From positions 124,001-188,000 of the forward strand of contig MOWL01000069.1 of the NCBI GenBank assembly GCA_002110485.1: a stretch of DNA of 64,000 nucleotides, in the 5' to 3' direction. The stretch comes from Emergomyces orientalis. Lineage: Eukaryota > Ascomycota > Eurotiomycetes > Onygenales > Ajellomycetaceae. The notes beneath the pieces were generated by a model that was not told the DNA's origin, ran no database searches, and saw nothing but the letters and a program-made list of their open reading frames with translations. The position numbers were made by a program, and so were the translations under genes. Positions 1-11,386 of the stretch are shown piece by piece. The number at the start of each line of letters is the position of its first letter. Within the stretch, counting starts at the first letter, position 1.

Positions 1-1231
1 TGAACGCACGGTCGCTATAAATTGTCCAACCTAAGAGCAGAATTTGTAGCCATGGACATGGAAATGCTCCAAAGCTGATAGGATTATTTCAAAACAATGT
101 GCCAGCTCCATTGGGAGAAATGGTTAAGCTGGTTCCGAAATACCGGAACCTCATATTTATCTGGGTCGCAGAAGGCTAATAGCTACACGATGCACCCAGC
201 GCCTTTTGCAGCCGTTGATGGCGCGCGTAGATCCCGCACACATATCTCCGCGAGGGGCTTTCCATTATATCCGCAGCATACCACGGACGTATCGATGTAA
301 TAACCAGCGTTTGACAGCAGACCTCGGCTCCATAGTCCCCGTACTTCCATTGTCATTTCCCCCCCTCTGCCCGTTTTGCCCATCTCGATCCCGCTCAGCC
401 AGCTCATTCGAGCCCATGTGGGTTAACTCAGCCAACAATCATGTTCGGATCTTGTTCTCGTACCGTGGCCATGCATTCCAACCATGTGGACATGCAACTA
501 AGCTCTGATGTCTAGAACTATGGTCCGTTGAGACGAGAGGTCTAAATTTTGAACACTACCTAATTTTATGACGAGCCAGGGAGGGTAGCAAGGTTCGATG
601 TTTTGCTGAGAAAGGCATAATTTTTCGGGATTCAAGGTGTGCAGTCCAAGCGACATAAACTAGAGCGCTTCACCTGTTTCCTTCCAGTCAAGAACTTTTG
701 TAGTCATACCAAAATATGCGTGGATATGGATTTCCTCCTATTTTGCTTGTAGAGGTTTGCAAGATGACATCAAGCATTTCGGATAGAAAATTTTCAACGG
801 CTCTCTTCTCCAAAATTGAGACATGCCCTTAAACAGAATGCATCTTAACAGAGTGAATGCCCAAACTGTCCATTGGTCTCTATTATCTCATTGGTAGGCC
901 CTGTTATTCCGACCTTAGCCCAGCGGCTCAGATTGCGTCGGAAAAAGGGAAAAAAACAAGTGCAACGACCCCAGTACAGCAATCTCCAGGCCAAATAATC
1001 CACATCCCGAAAATCCTCGGTAATGAGCTCCATGAGCGACAGGGAACATGAGGGAAATAGTAGCGTGAAGAGGCTCAGGCACCATGAGGCTGGAGGCGTT
1101 CAGTAATAGATCGCCCATAATAATCCCCAGAAATGTTTGAGAAACAGGTCTAGAAGCGGGAGTGAACCTGAACCGACGTCATTAAAGAAAGGAGGGGGAA
1201 AAGTAAAAAAAGAATCAAAAAAATAAATGTC
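1..1231. other. Intergenic, no gene seen
   Basis: Several short open frames occur on both strands (largest about 100 codons at 206-508), but none shows a family motif, a plausible splice structure or consistent composition. The stretch before the tRNA (about 1195-1229) is A-rich; on the tRNA's own strand this is a T-run just downstream, as expected for an RNA polymerase III terminator. Confidence 0.6.
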
Positions 1232-1315
1232 TCCCCGACAGGGAATCGAACCCTGGTCTCCCGCGCTTGGCACTTTCATGACAAGCGGAAATCATCACCA
1301 CTAGACCATCGAGGA
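1232..1315 (-). tRNA. tRNA-Asp(GTC) with intron
   Basis: Read on the minus strand, the acceptor stem TCCTCGA pairs with TCGGGGA (one T-G wobble). The T-arm holds the canonical GGTTCGATTCC B-box core. The anticodon arm is TCCGC-TTGTCAT ... GCGGG, giving anticodon GTC (aspartate). About 12-13 extra bases lie just 3' of the anticodon, at the usual site of eukaryotic nuclear tRNA introns. Removing them leaves a standard 72-nt tRNA. The intron shows this is a nuclear gene needing tRNA splicing. The exact intron edges are ambiguous by one or two bases. Confidence 0.93.
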
Positions 1316-1470
1316 TGTTTCTTGGTTTCGTGATTTCGTCTGGTGATAGCTAAAGCCATTCCCTTCTTTCAATTGTACTGCATCCTGAAATCGATCATTT
1401 GGTTCTCTTGCACAACGAACGCCTTTCCCTTTCCTGCCCACAACCGAACGTTTCAATACTCCTCAACACC

Positions 1471-2192
1471 ATGATACCCCGTACCTTTCGATCTGTATAC
1501 CCTCGCTCTCACCCCAGCAGCATATATGCCCCTCGACCGCGGCATTTCAGCATGGCAAGCCCCAACTTGAACCCGACCATTCAGCCCAAATACGCATCTG
1601 CCACACCAGATGAAACCAAGCAATTGGTAATGGAGACTAACTCGTTACTTGACAGTAACTGGTCTCTCGATGAAGAGCAAATGGGCGTTAAAAAGACCTT
1701 TTATTTTAAAACGTACACAAAATGCCAGGTCAGTCACGCTTGCACATCTCCCGGCCTCAGAGCGGACGGCATCTGCATTAGTAGTCCCAGCCTGATGACC
1801 TGTTCTCTCTCTTTATATTTCCATAATTTATTAATTTTTGCTAAAGTGAAAGTGTTGCATATAGGACTTCTTCAACATGATCGCGATAAGAAGTAAATCG
1901 GCAAACCACCATTCAACAATGACAGTTGTTAGTCTTGCTGCCACCCCTGTGCCGTTCCTATATCTATCAGCTGCGTCCAAACATCAAAGAAGCTAACAGA
2001 CTCCGCTTGCCCTTGCCCAATATCTAGAAATTCCGCTCTGTTAATATACACTGGACAACTCACAGTCCACCTGGCCTTTCCGCAAAAGACACCTTGATGG
2101 CAAAATACTGCGACGAACAAGCCAAGATGCTAGGCGCTGTGGATGAAAGCCAAGTTGAGACGTGCGCTTCCGCACCGACTCCAAAGACCTGA
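1471..2192 (+). CDS. Pterin-4-alpha-carbinolamine dehydratase (PCD/DCoH family)
   Basis: Three exons: 1471-1728, 1865-1927, 2028-2192; 161 residues. Introns begin GTCAGT and GTTAGT; the second has a CTAAC branch site and ends CTAG. Both are phase 0. The splice restores the family signature: FFNMIAIRSK-SANHHS, then VNIHWTTHSPPGLSAKD. The tandem histidines and the WTTH block are the diagnostic PCD residues. The enzyme dehydrates 4a-hydroxytetrahydropterin, recycling the cofactor of aromatic amino acid hydroxylases; PCD-like proteins also occur without that pathway. The first about 27 residues are rich in Arg, Ser and Pro, like a mitochondrial presequence, and a second ATG at 1552 would give a shorter cytosolic form. 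An earlier in-frame start at 1399 is possible but less likely. The family call is firm; the start is not. Confidence 0.87.
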
Positions 2193-2848
2193 GGAATATA
2201 TTGGATGAAATGAGAAACTCTTATTTCTTATTTAAACTTTTCATATAAACTGAATCGACGACGTTATGTTAAAAGGCAACCGGATGGGCAGATATTTGAC
2301 TGGACTTCGCCTGGGGCGGGAATTGTCCTGTTTTGAACTGACTCTGGCTGGAAATGAAACTTAAAAGGAACCTGATTGTTTCAGATGCGATACCAGTTAT
2401 CAAAACCGGCCACATTTTGCGACATTTTAACCACTCAGCCAAAAAGGCCACCATTAGTGACTAAGGGTCTTTAAGCTGAGCTCCGCTTTCCGGGTAGCTA
2501 CCCGAGGCCATGGTGTATACCTCCGCTTCTTCATTCTGGCCTCTAGGTTCACCAAGGAATAAGCTACATTACAAAATATATCAACCGAATCAACCAGTCA
2601 TATTTTTGTCACTTTTTTCTACTTGGCGCCTAAAATCGGTATATTTGCGCTTCCCCGCTCATCGTATTTTTCAGTCGCTCTATATAAATTACTTTAGACA
2701 CCCTGTCGTTCAACAGCTGGAACGATATGAGATACGCTCAAAAGCAATGCTCTAATCTCTCACCCCACCAGCACTAAAATTATACATACTCCCAGGTAGG
2801 AAACGGAGATACACAAGGGTGATACAGGGAAAAACCCAGAACAAAATA
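2193..2848. other. Intergenic, promoter of the aminotransferase
   Basis: About 650 bp between the dehydratase stop and the aminotransferase ATG, same orientation. It should hold the 3' end of one and the promoter of the other. TATATAAATTA around 2680-2692 is a possible TATA-like element. No other gene is seen. Confidence 0.5.
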
Positions 2849-4384
2849 ATGGCATCCCCACTAACTACCCACCTCTCCACCTCCCACACCCGCTACAAAA
2901 CCCGCAACCCCAAATCCCACGCTGCCCACCAAGTAGCCCTCAAACACCTACCGGGCGGCAACACCCGCTCTTCCATCTTCTCCACCCCATTCCCCCTCAC
3001 CATCGCCTCCGGCAAAAATGGCAGCCTCACCTCCCTTGACGGAGATAGATACACCGATTTCCTCGGTGAATACAGCGCGGGTCTCTTCGGCCACTCCAAC
3101 GCGCGGATTGCCAATGCTGTATCCACCGCCATGTCGGGTGGTTGGAATTTTGGCGGCATTAGCGCGCACGAAAGCGCTTTTGCGGCACGAGTCTGTGACC
3201 GCTTCGGCGAGGCTGGCGTGGAGATGGTGCGGTTTACAAATTCGGGGACGGAGGCGAATACGATGGCGATTGCGACGGCGTTGGCGTTTGTTAACAGTAA
3301 TCCTAACAATCATGGGAATGACGATGGTGTGACGAGGCAGAGTGCGAAGAGTAAAATTCTTGTCTTTAGTAATGCATATCATGGCGCAACACTGACATTT
3401 CCTATGAGTCTTGCCATGGGCTATGATGGGGATAAAGGGAGAGTGGTGATTAGCGGCGGCACCACAGGACCCGCAGCGACGAATCTCCCACATGCCTTCG
3501 TCATCGCGCCGTACAATAACATCGCGGAGACGAAGGCCATTATCGATTCCCTCCATCCAAACAGCAGCCTTGCTGCAATCCTCTTCGAACCCATGCAAGG
3601 GGCCGGTGGCTGTCGGCTCGCCACGAAGGAATTCGCCCACTTCCTACGAGAAGTTGCAGACGAGCATTCCGCGCTCCTCATTGCTGACGAAGTGATGACG
3701 TCCCGACTGGGACCTGCGGGGCTATGTGTGGGGTTTTTGGGTATCAAGCCTGACATCATGACGTTGGGGAAATGGGTTGGTGGTGGCATGAGTTTTGGGG
3801 CGTTTGGAGGTAGGAGGGAGATTATGGAATTGTATTTACCTCGAAACTCTGGGGATGGGAAGGGGAAAGGGATGCTGAAGGGAACGTTGAGTCATGCGGG
3901 GACTTTCAATAATAATATATTGACGATGGTGGCGGGGCAGGAGGGCTTGGGGATTTATACGAGGGAGAGGGTTGGAGTGCTTAATGGTTTGGGGGATAGG
4001 TTGAGAAAGGGCATTTGGAGGGTGCTTGTTGATCGGGGGATTATCGATGAACGGGTAGGGAAAGGTGTTGAGGGTGGGCTGGATGAGGAGGTTGGAGTTG
4101 TGGAAGTTGATACGTTTGATAGGGAGAAGCGGGAGGGGGAGGCCAAGACACTGCCGCGGATGTTTGTGAGTGGATATGGGAGCCTCATAACTGTGCGGTT
4201 TACGGGGGAAGCTGCGGAGGAATGGAAAGCGTTGTTTTATCACCATATGCTGGAGGAGAATATTTATCTCGCTATGCGGGGCTACATGGCTTTGACGATG
4301 GAGGCGACAGAGGATGATATTGATAGGTTTATCAGATGCGTGGAGGGGTTCTTGGACCGGTATACAGAGCTGCTTGTTACTTAG
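2849..4384 (+). CDS. Class III PLP aminotransferase, glutamate-1-semialdehyde 2,1-aminomutase-like
   Basis: A single exon of 511 residues from the ATG at 2849; the frame is open upstream to 2819 but with no earlier ATG. Family blocks in order: the N-terminal LPGGNTRS, a TNSGTEANTMAI cofactor-phosphate motif, EPMQGAGGCR, IADEVMTSR (the Asp that contacts the pyridine nitrogen), and TLGKWVGGGMSFGAFGG with the Schiff-base lysine at residue 308. This layout matches glutamate-1-semialdehyde aminomutase and related fungal class III enzymes. Fungi make 5-aminolevulinate by the Shemin route, so a true tetrapyrrole role is unlikely and the substrate is unknown. A Gly/Glu/Arg-rich insertion at about residues 410-450, before the C-terminal domain, looks lineage specific. 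The neighbour on the 3' side is convergent. Confidence 0.85.
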   Translation: MASPLTTHLSTSHTRYKTRNPKSHAAHQVALKHLPGGNTRSSIFSTPFPLTIASGKNGSLTSLDGDRYTDFLGEYSAGLFGHSNARIANAVSTAMSGGWNFGGISAHESAFAARVCDRFGEAGVEMVRFTNSGTEANTMAIATALAFVNSNPNNHGNDDGVTRQSAKSKILVFSNAYHGATLTFPMSLAMGYDGDKGRVVISGGTTGPAATNLPHAFVIAPYNNIAETKAIIDSLHPNSSLAAILFEPMQGAGGCRLATKEFAHFLREVADEHSALLIADEVMTSRLGPAGLCVGFLGIKPDIMTLGKWVGGGMSFGAFGGRREIMELYLPRNSGDGKGKGMLKGTLSHAGTFNNNILTMVAGQEGLGIYTRERVGVLNGLGDRLRKGIWRVLVDRGIIDERVGKGVEGGLDEEVGVVEVDTFDREKREGEAKTLPRMFVSGYGSLITVRFTGEAAEEWKALFYHHMLEENIYLAMRGYMALTMEATEDDIDRFIRCVEGFLDRYTELLVT

Positions 4385-5323
4385 CCAGGGCAAGATACGA
4401 CAAGGCTAGATCGATGGAACGATGATTTGAACATAGGTTAAGGCGAGATAGATTTTTAGTAAACAGCGCAAAATGGATATCATTGTAGAAGTGGACAGTA
4501 AATATCAAAAGCAAGGTATATCTCTTCGATCCGTCTTAAAAAATCCTATACATTGAACAAAAATTCCCCGCCGCAGTAGGCTCGAGTCAAGTGTTTTCTA
4601 TCCCACAAGGAGAAGAGTAATGCAGTGTCAATGCAAGAAACATGGATAAAAGGCAATAAGTCATAAAAGATGGAGAAAAAATACAAGAAAAAGAGGTGTA
4701 GATTGAAATATGTATAAAAATTGAAAAGCAGAAACCAGCCTGTAAAATGACACGAGAAAAGAGGGGATAAAAAGTGTTCATCTGAAGGGTGTCATCAAGG
4801 ACATGAAAAGGAAAAGCTGTACAATATCTATGTATCTCTATGAGATGAGAAAACAATGTATCCTCATATTGAGCGCATAACAACATGCTGCGGCTGCGCA
4901 CCTCCAATTGTTTTGCATCCCTTGCTCCGAATATCATAAATAAATAAGAAGGGAAATGTGTGGGTGAGCTGGGGTCCGGGGCTTAGTTTAGGATTGTGCT
5001 ATTACCAAGCCTGAAAAGTTCCTTCGTTCCAGCGATGATCTCAACACGAAGAGGTGAGATATGAGAACGAGAATTGAAATGGAAATCAGACAGGCAAAAG
5101 TCATCAACGTTTGGATGATATGCAAGGATAAAAATTTTAAATATAAAAAAGAAGGCGAAAGTCGAGCCAGGTCAAATTGTCGGCAAGTAGGAAGAGGGAT
5201 GCGCGCATGCAGCAAAATTTTCATGTACTCCGATAAACGATGCAGGAAATTGAATACTAAGGCATGAAGACCAAACGCCATTTTACAAACAAACAACCCA
5301 AAAAAAGTAAGTGGTCTTGTTTA
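4385..5323. other. Intergenic between convergent genes
   Basis: About 940 bp holding the 3' ends of the aminotransferase (plus) and of the disordered-protein gene (minus). AT-rich with A- and T-runs. Open frames such as 4587-4937 and 4988-5296 (minus) have no recognisable features. Confidence 0.5.
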
Positions 5324-8300
5324 TCAATCAAGTTCATCGCCCCCGTTATCACCATCAGTTGAGGCAAAAGGACGGTGTCTAATACCTATTCTCCGCATTC
5401 CTGTGCTGTTCGTTCTGGCTCGTAACTGAATTAAACCGGTATATTTAGTTCCCAATCCGGCTCCTCCAGAATTATATTCTTTCGGTGAACCTTCCGCCGA
5501 TGTGGTCCCCGTATTCAAAGCAGATGCACCGTATCTTCGGAATCCAGGCTGAATATTCGTGTGCGTGGTGGTTGGCAGGCTTGTGCCTGGAGAACCATAA
5601 TTCTTGCGCATAGGGATATTTGATTGGCCTTGAGCGGTTGAATGAGATTGGTCAGTATGCTGTTGTGGAGATAGCTGCTGTGACGGCTGTTGTTGATCCG
5701 GGAGAGGATGGTTTGAAATATACTCGCGTGAACGGCGTCGGTCTCGAGGTGAATAACGAGTTGTCCCGGCATTGACTTCAGTCATAGCTCGTGAAATGGG
5801 ACGAGAAACAACAGAGGCTTTATCGTCAAGATCATCTTCGCCTTGCAGTCTTCGGCTACGAAGCGCCATAGAGGCACGATTGAGCCTGCTTGGAGGAGTT
5901 GAAAGGGTAGATGTGGGAAGCTGGTTAGTGTTTTCTTGCGTGTTTCGGTTGGAAGTAGATCCTGTGTTCAGGCTAAGAATGCTTGCTCGCCGTGTCTCTA
6001 AACGGCTGCCGGCTGCTAGTCGCATAGTGGGTGTCTGGCCACGGTGATGTTCCTCAGGTTCATGGCTGACGCTTCGGCGATATGCGATAGTTGGCGTTAT
6101 TGACTCCCTATCTACCACGGCATCTATCTGGTATTGGCTAGGCGTCGCATCTCGGCTGCCCGGTCTATTTTTTGACGTAGATTCCCGCTGCTCATCTGAT
6201 AATACCAAACACAGCTCTGTTAAACCCCGGCATAAGCTGTCTGCCTTTCGTCGCACCTGTCGATCTGAGATACCTGCTCCATTGACAACAGAAATACCAC
6301 TTCCGTGTTGTGGAGCGTTTGAGCTGAGGATGGTAGCTAATGTTAAAGCATCTGTTGCGGTTGCTTCAAGGGTACGATATACATCGGCATTCAATATGGG
6401 TTTGGCTTTCGCTAAAGCCGTATGGAGTAAAGGGTGAATTTGATCTGCCACAACACCTGATTCCGGCTCTTGTGGTGCTGGAGACGTCGTTTTTCGACCG
6501 TGTTTCGGGGAAGAAGAGAGGGTGGTCACCGTCGTCGTTGCAGTACGAGGCCTTTCACCAGAGACACTAGACATCGCCGCGGCAGATGAGGGCGGTAGTT
6601 TCCCCGTCAGTTCCAATTTACGAATCCTCGACTTCAAGTCATCTAATTCATCCCAGACAGTAGATGGTGCAGTTGTCGATAAAGTAGATTCTGTACCATC
6701 CACTCTAGATTTCTCTGCCTCCAGCCTAGATCGTTCAGCTGCAGTATCCGCGGTAGAGGAATTCTGCGTAATTCGCATCGTAGATAGGTTTGATTGTCGG
6801 TATGTTCGCGACTGGCCTTGCATTTGTTCCTGAGCATTAGAGTCCCTTCTTTCTGTGTAATTCGGAGAGGATTCGGGGGATGTTTCCTGATTTGTGCGGC
6901 TGAGCCTGCTCCGAGGAAACCCAACGGATGATTTGGTGCTGACACCAAAGTATCGAAGCCGACTGTTCTCGTCCATTGGATGTTGGGACGCGGTAGGGGA
7001 TCGAAATGAGGAAGAGGCGACTCCTAGTGAAGGAGAGTCATCCTGCGACTGCGAAGGTGTAACCTGATCAGAGTCGAATCGGGGAGTTTGGCGAGTAAGA
7101 GCCTCCTCATTGGCTCGACTTGTGCGTGAAGACAAACCAGAAAGACCGAATTTAGACTTATGAAATTTTAACAGTTAGCAGACGTGCGATATCAAACAGA
7201 GAAAAGGAAAGTCGATAAAAAAAAGGGGCAGAACAGATAAAATGCGCACAGAAGATCTCAGAATAGAGAAAAAAACACAACATAGCAATGTTGTAAATGA
7301 AACACCGAGCTTACCCTTTTCCTTTCTGTTTTCGTTGTTGAATTGCGGCGGCTAGAGTTCGCCTTGGCGATATTCAAGAAAATGTCTTCGTTTTTGGACT
7401 TGCCATCTTCAGCAAGAGACTCCTTGCTGCTTGTGTCCGTATTTCCATTGCTTGTCATCTGATGATTCCGTTCGCGACCGTTACTACCCAAAAAACTTCC
7501 GCTCAGGCGAGTCCCTGAGAGAGCCATCTTGGCCTTTTCCCGTACAGTAGTTGTACTAGTTCCAATTGGTAGAGATGAGCGCTGTCGCCGTTCGGGGCCT
7601 GCCACAGTGGGAGCGTCTGATTTCAGGACTGCATCAATACTGGATGCTGGACGAGGAGGTTGAAGTTTTGCTTTTGATCTTACAGTGCCTCCGAAAGATC
7701 TTGGTCTTTGGAGAGAAGAAGAAACAGTTGTTGATGGGGTTGTAGTAGTATTGTGGCGGGATTTGTCATAGGAGAGGGAGCGTTGTGTGGAAAGCGCGGG
7801 TGGTGGGCCAGTGGAGGTTTCGATTCCACAGGAACTGCGAGACGCGGGAGACCTTTTCTGATGGGGAGATTTTGGCTCGAGGCTGGGTTGAGATTTTAGT
7901 GAGTATGAGGTTGCAGAAGATGAAGCGATTGGAGGAGCGCTGGAGGACACTGTGGAGGTGGTGTTGTTGGCAGACGATGGTGATAATTTATCTAGGTCAT
8001 GGGTGGTCTGGGTCCGGGGTGTCTGCAGCAGCAGCGTAGGGATGCTGGTTGGCGTAGTTCGTGTAGAAGACTTCAGGGCATTTATTTTGCGCGGAGAAAA
8101 GCAGGTAAGAGCAGGATCAGACAGATTGTCAGAGCTGATGGCACAGGAATTGCTACTGCTGGTATACACGGCCAAGTTGGAGGTTGATTTCGGAGTCTTC
8201 AGGAGGCGGGTGGCAGAATCCGATGAACGACGGTCTGCATGCGGTGCCTCAGCAGGCAGGCTGGTCAAAGGATCCGTAAGTCTGCGACAACGCACCCATT

Positions 8301-8385
8301 CTTTGGCATTTTTGCTATTAGGAGGCTCGGTCACAGTAAATGTCGAGGTGGAGTTGGGGTTAGAAGAAACCGCTTCCAGGCGCAT
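5324..8385 (-). CDS. Large Ser/Thr/Pro-rich disordered fungal protein, function unknown
   Basis: Two exons on the minus strand: 8385-7315 and 7156-5324, 967 residues. The 158-nt intron starts GTAAGC, has GCTAAC as branch site and ends AAG. Both edges are phase 0. Nearly all of the protein is low-complexity Ser/Thr/Pro/Arg sequence. Two segments look ordered: a short predicted coiled coil at about residues 525-544 (WDELDDLKSRIRKLELTGKL), and a helical block at about 594-634 (DQIHPLLHTALAKAKPIL and onward). Arg/Ser-rich stretches could be phosphosites. Similar Eurotiomycete proteins are, as I recall, sometimes labelled LPXTG-motif proteins, which would be an annotation artefact. The frame stays open to 8571 upstream, but 8385 is the first ATG; an extra 5' exon cannot be excluded. 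No function is assigned. Confidence 0.72.
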
Positions 8386-8420
8386 CGCGTGGTCTAGTGG
8401 AGGAAAAGGACACACGGCTG

Positions 8421-8453
8421 GGGATGGGGTTTGGGGTTGGGGTTGGGGTTGGG
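8421..8453 (+). repeat. GGGGTT tandem run, possible G-quadruplex
   Basis: Four consecutive G-tracts separated by TT lie 36-68 bp upstream of the ATG of the disordered-protein gene. On that gene's own strand the run is C-rich, so the G-rich strand is the template. Four G-tracts with 2-nt loops meet the sequence rule for a G-quadruplex. Confidence 0.7.
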
Positions 8454-10327
8454 CGGCGGCGGTTGCAGGGGGAATGGACGTCAGAGCATGCTGGAGGGAG
8501 ACCACCCGGGAGAACAAGGATGAAGCGATAATAAGTGAATATCCGAGTAGATAGTAAATGACTAGGATATCTTATAAGTAAGAACGCCAGAAATACACCT
8601 GAAAGACACAGCAGCATGGGCGGGAACTGGAATGAAAATGGAGCAGATGAACTGTTAAGTCTGTTATCTCGGAGCATTGGCCAAGACCAGCGATGGGCTC
8701 TGGACGGAGATGGCTGGATACCTGAGGAGGACTTCCCCTCGCACTGTTTGAAGTATGGGGCACCCTGTACCCGGGGGTATCTGCTCCATACTGTCTCATA
8801 GCGCAGCGCCCCGTCTGACAGCCGCCTCGGTGGTCAGTCCCATTCCCAACGACGCTGGTTGTTCCTGATATCTAGATGGCTTCAACGAGACTCGCTCACT
8901 CCTGAATTTCTTCTATACATCTACGTAGACAATAGCCGTTTAATCAAGAATCCCCAATGCCCATACCGAAGTACAGAATATATTTCCTCCATGTGATAAC
9001 TGTACTCTTTTCTGCTCATCCCTGAACTACAGCCCCTGAAACCCCCCCCCCCTTTTTCCCTTGGTTCACACTAAAACTGTAATTAATCTGCTTTTCAACC
9101 CCCTAAGCGCTAAAATATTTAGCAGATTTCTGGTTTCAACAGAAGGAAAGATTAAAAAACCCCCCAGAGCTCCAATTATTTTATAAACTATTTTTCTTCA
9201 TATCTTCTTCCCTCAAAGCATCGCAAGATATTCTTCTTCCGGACAGTTGCAGACGGCGGGGGCAGCCCCAGTTTCCAAGGTTCGCTTGACATGACAACAT
9301 TGACATTGACAAGCGACCGTTTTTCTCGCTTGTTCTCGAACCCATCTCTAGGTCGAGGCCCACATATTCCAAGGTTATTCAGAATTCACCACGAGGGGAT
9401 TCGTCGATTTTGAACAACTGGTCCATCATCGACTGCCAATTGGTTGTCGGACCCTACGCGCATCGGCATGAACAACACCACTCTTGGGCATCTGGTATGT
9501 AGCCAAAGGCACTAGCTTTGAGTCCCTAAACGAATTGCCCCCTGGCGAGTCCTCCTGGGTGGAGGATTGATTTGTTTTTTGGACAAGAAACGGCCGGGTT
9601 CTATCAAGGAAGTCAGCTTCCCATCTCATTCGGTTAGCAACTGTCTGAATAGACGGGGCAACATTTTTCTGCAAAAGCTAGGGAAAACTTTGAAGAACGT
9701 CAGAAGAAAAAAAATGGAGCTTTCTTTTTTTTACTGTCGATCTCTCCCGCGTTGTAAAATCGCCCTCCTTTTCCCCAGCCACTGGCATGCTAGTGAAACC
9801 TCCAGCGGCTTTGGAAACAGTGGCTTTTCTTGTCCGTCTATCCCTCCACACTTTAATTTATTGAACCGCCTCCTCTCTCTGGCGCCGATCGGTTGCCAGT
9901 TGTTGGAGGCGTTTTCACTTTTTCTTTTCTTTCTTTCTTCCTTTTTTTGGAGAGAAAGCTGAACGAGTTGCATGTAGACTGTCCTGGTACAGTGACATTT
10001 GATTTGCCATGATTCTCCCATATCAATCGCGATGGAGGGGTTCGTGAGACGGAGGGTAACCGTATACCAACCTCCGTGAACAACCACGACATGTCAATGC
10101 TTGAACTCCAGCCACTCGTATTCTTCTTCAGTCCCGACGGCAATACAGCCCATATATTTTGTTACAGGGAAATGAGAATCAGGAAAGATCCTAGAACATG
10201 TATAAATTATTGGATCCCCGGCTGTATACGAAAGAGAAAGTACGAAACCCACAGGGGCCAAAATTCGAAACAATTATCGCAAGAGTTTATTGGAAGAATA
10301 GAAACGAAAGAGCCGCCCCATTCATCA

Positions 10328-10329
<2 letters not shown>

Positions 10330-10382
<53 letters not shown>
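10330..10382 (+). repeat. (CT)n microsatellite
   Basis: An uninterrupted CT dinucleotide run of about 25 units, followed by CTAT units. It creates spurious Ser/Leu-rich open frames. Confidence 0.97.
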
Positions 10383-10390
<8 letters not shown>

Positions 10391-11314
10391 CTATCGTCTT
10401 ACCACTGTCTTTTGAAATGAATTAAACCCTCAAACGAACCCTCACGTCATAGCCATATCATTGCCAACTGTCCGAACGGTATGTGTATATCGCCAATGGC
10501 CAGAACCACGTGTCCCTCCATCGGGTTGCAACAAAGCAAGCTGCACGCCAGATTCGCAATAGCTCTGAGAATCACGACCGGGGTCCGAGCTGTAATTGAC
10601 ATTTCATCCAGGTGCGCTGTTTCGACACCATTACGCGTACAGAATATACAAAGAAAAAACAAGCAACGCGTCCCTCAAGTGGTCTTGGAAGGACATATAG
10701 AACTTGGATTAAGCATTATCCCGAATTCCCGCATTCCATTGAAAGAATAATTCCGGCCCGATCGGAGGGTATTGCTGACAAACGCCGTATTCAATAGATC
10801 CATTCCATCAGTATTGATATTCTGACTTCCTACTCGCCTTCCAGTTATCTGTTCGGTTCAGGCCTTGAGCTGTTCAATCGATGTATAGCTGCATATAATA
10901 ATTCATTTGCCTATCGATTCTATCGATCGATTATCGGCCGAGAAGCGCAAAACCCTTTAAAACCCCTCCCAATATAAGATAGCTATGTGAGAGTCCTAAA
11001 TGGCACCACAAAAATTTTCACCCCAGATTCTATTCCTTACTCTGGAAATATCGCTCTCTTAATTCATGAAACGCAGCTTTGTTTAAACGTGCTCAATCAG
11101 CGCCATCCCGTCTTTTAAAAGCTCTCTGCGTATGTAGGTTTACTACATAACCAACTTGGCTCACCTCTCATGGATCTCTCAACATTCATCCTCATATAAG
11201 GACAAATATTTTCCATGGCAGTTTCGGCAATTTCCGTGCATTTCTAGTCTCCTCCGGATAGTCTCCGATCGAACGTTATCATCGGGCCGTTCGGGAATTT
11301 GCCCTATAGTTGTT

Positions 11315-11343
11315 TTCTTCTTCTTCTTCTTCTTCTTCTTCTT

Positions 11344-11384
<41 letters not shown>
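11315..11384 (+). repeat. Compound (TTC)n(TAC)n microsatellite
   Basis: About ten TTC units run directly into about thirteen TAC units. The switch at a single base position suggests expansion after a point mutation in one repeat unit. The open frame across it encodes only Phe and Tyr runs and is not a gene. Confidence 0.97.

Positions 11385-11386
<2 letters not shown>

Noticed and set aside
206..508. 100-codon plus-strand open frame
   Set aside because: No motif, no splice partners, and a comparable frame exists on the other strand; judged chance.
2948..3640. 230-codon minus-strand frame
   Set aside because: Shadow of the aminotransferase gene, whose motifs are on the plus strand.
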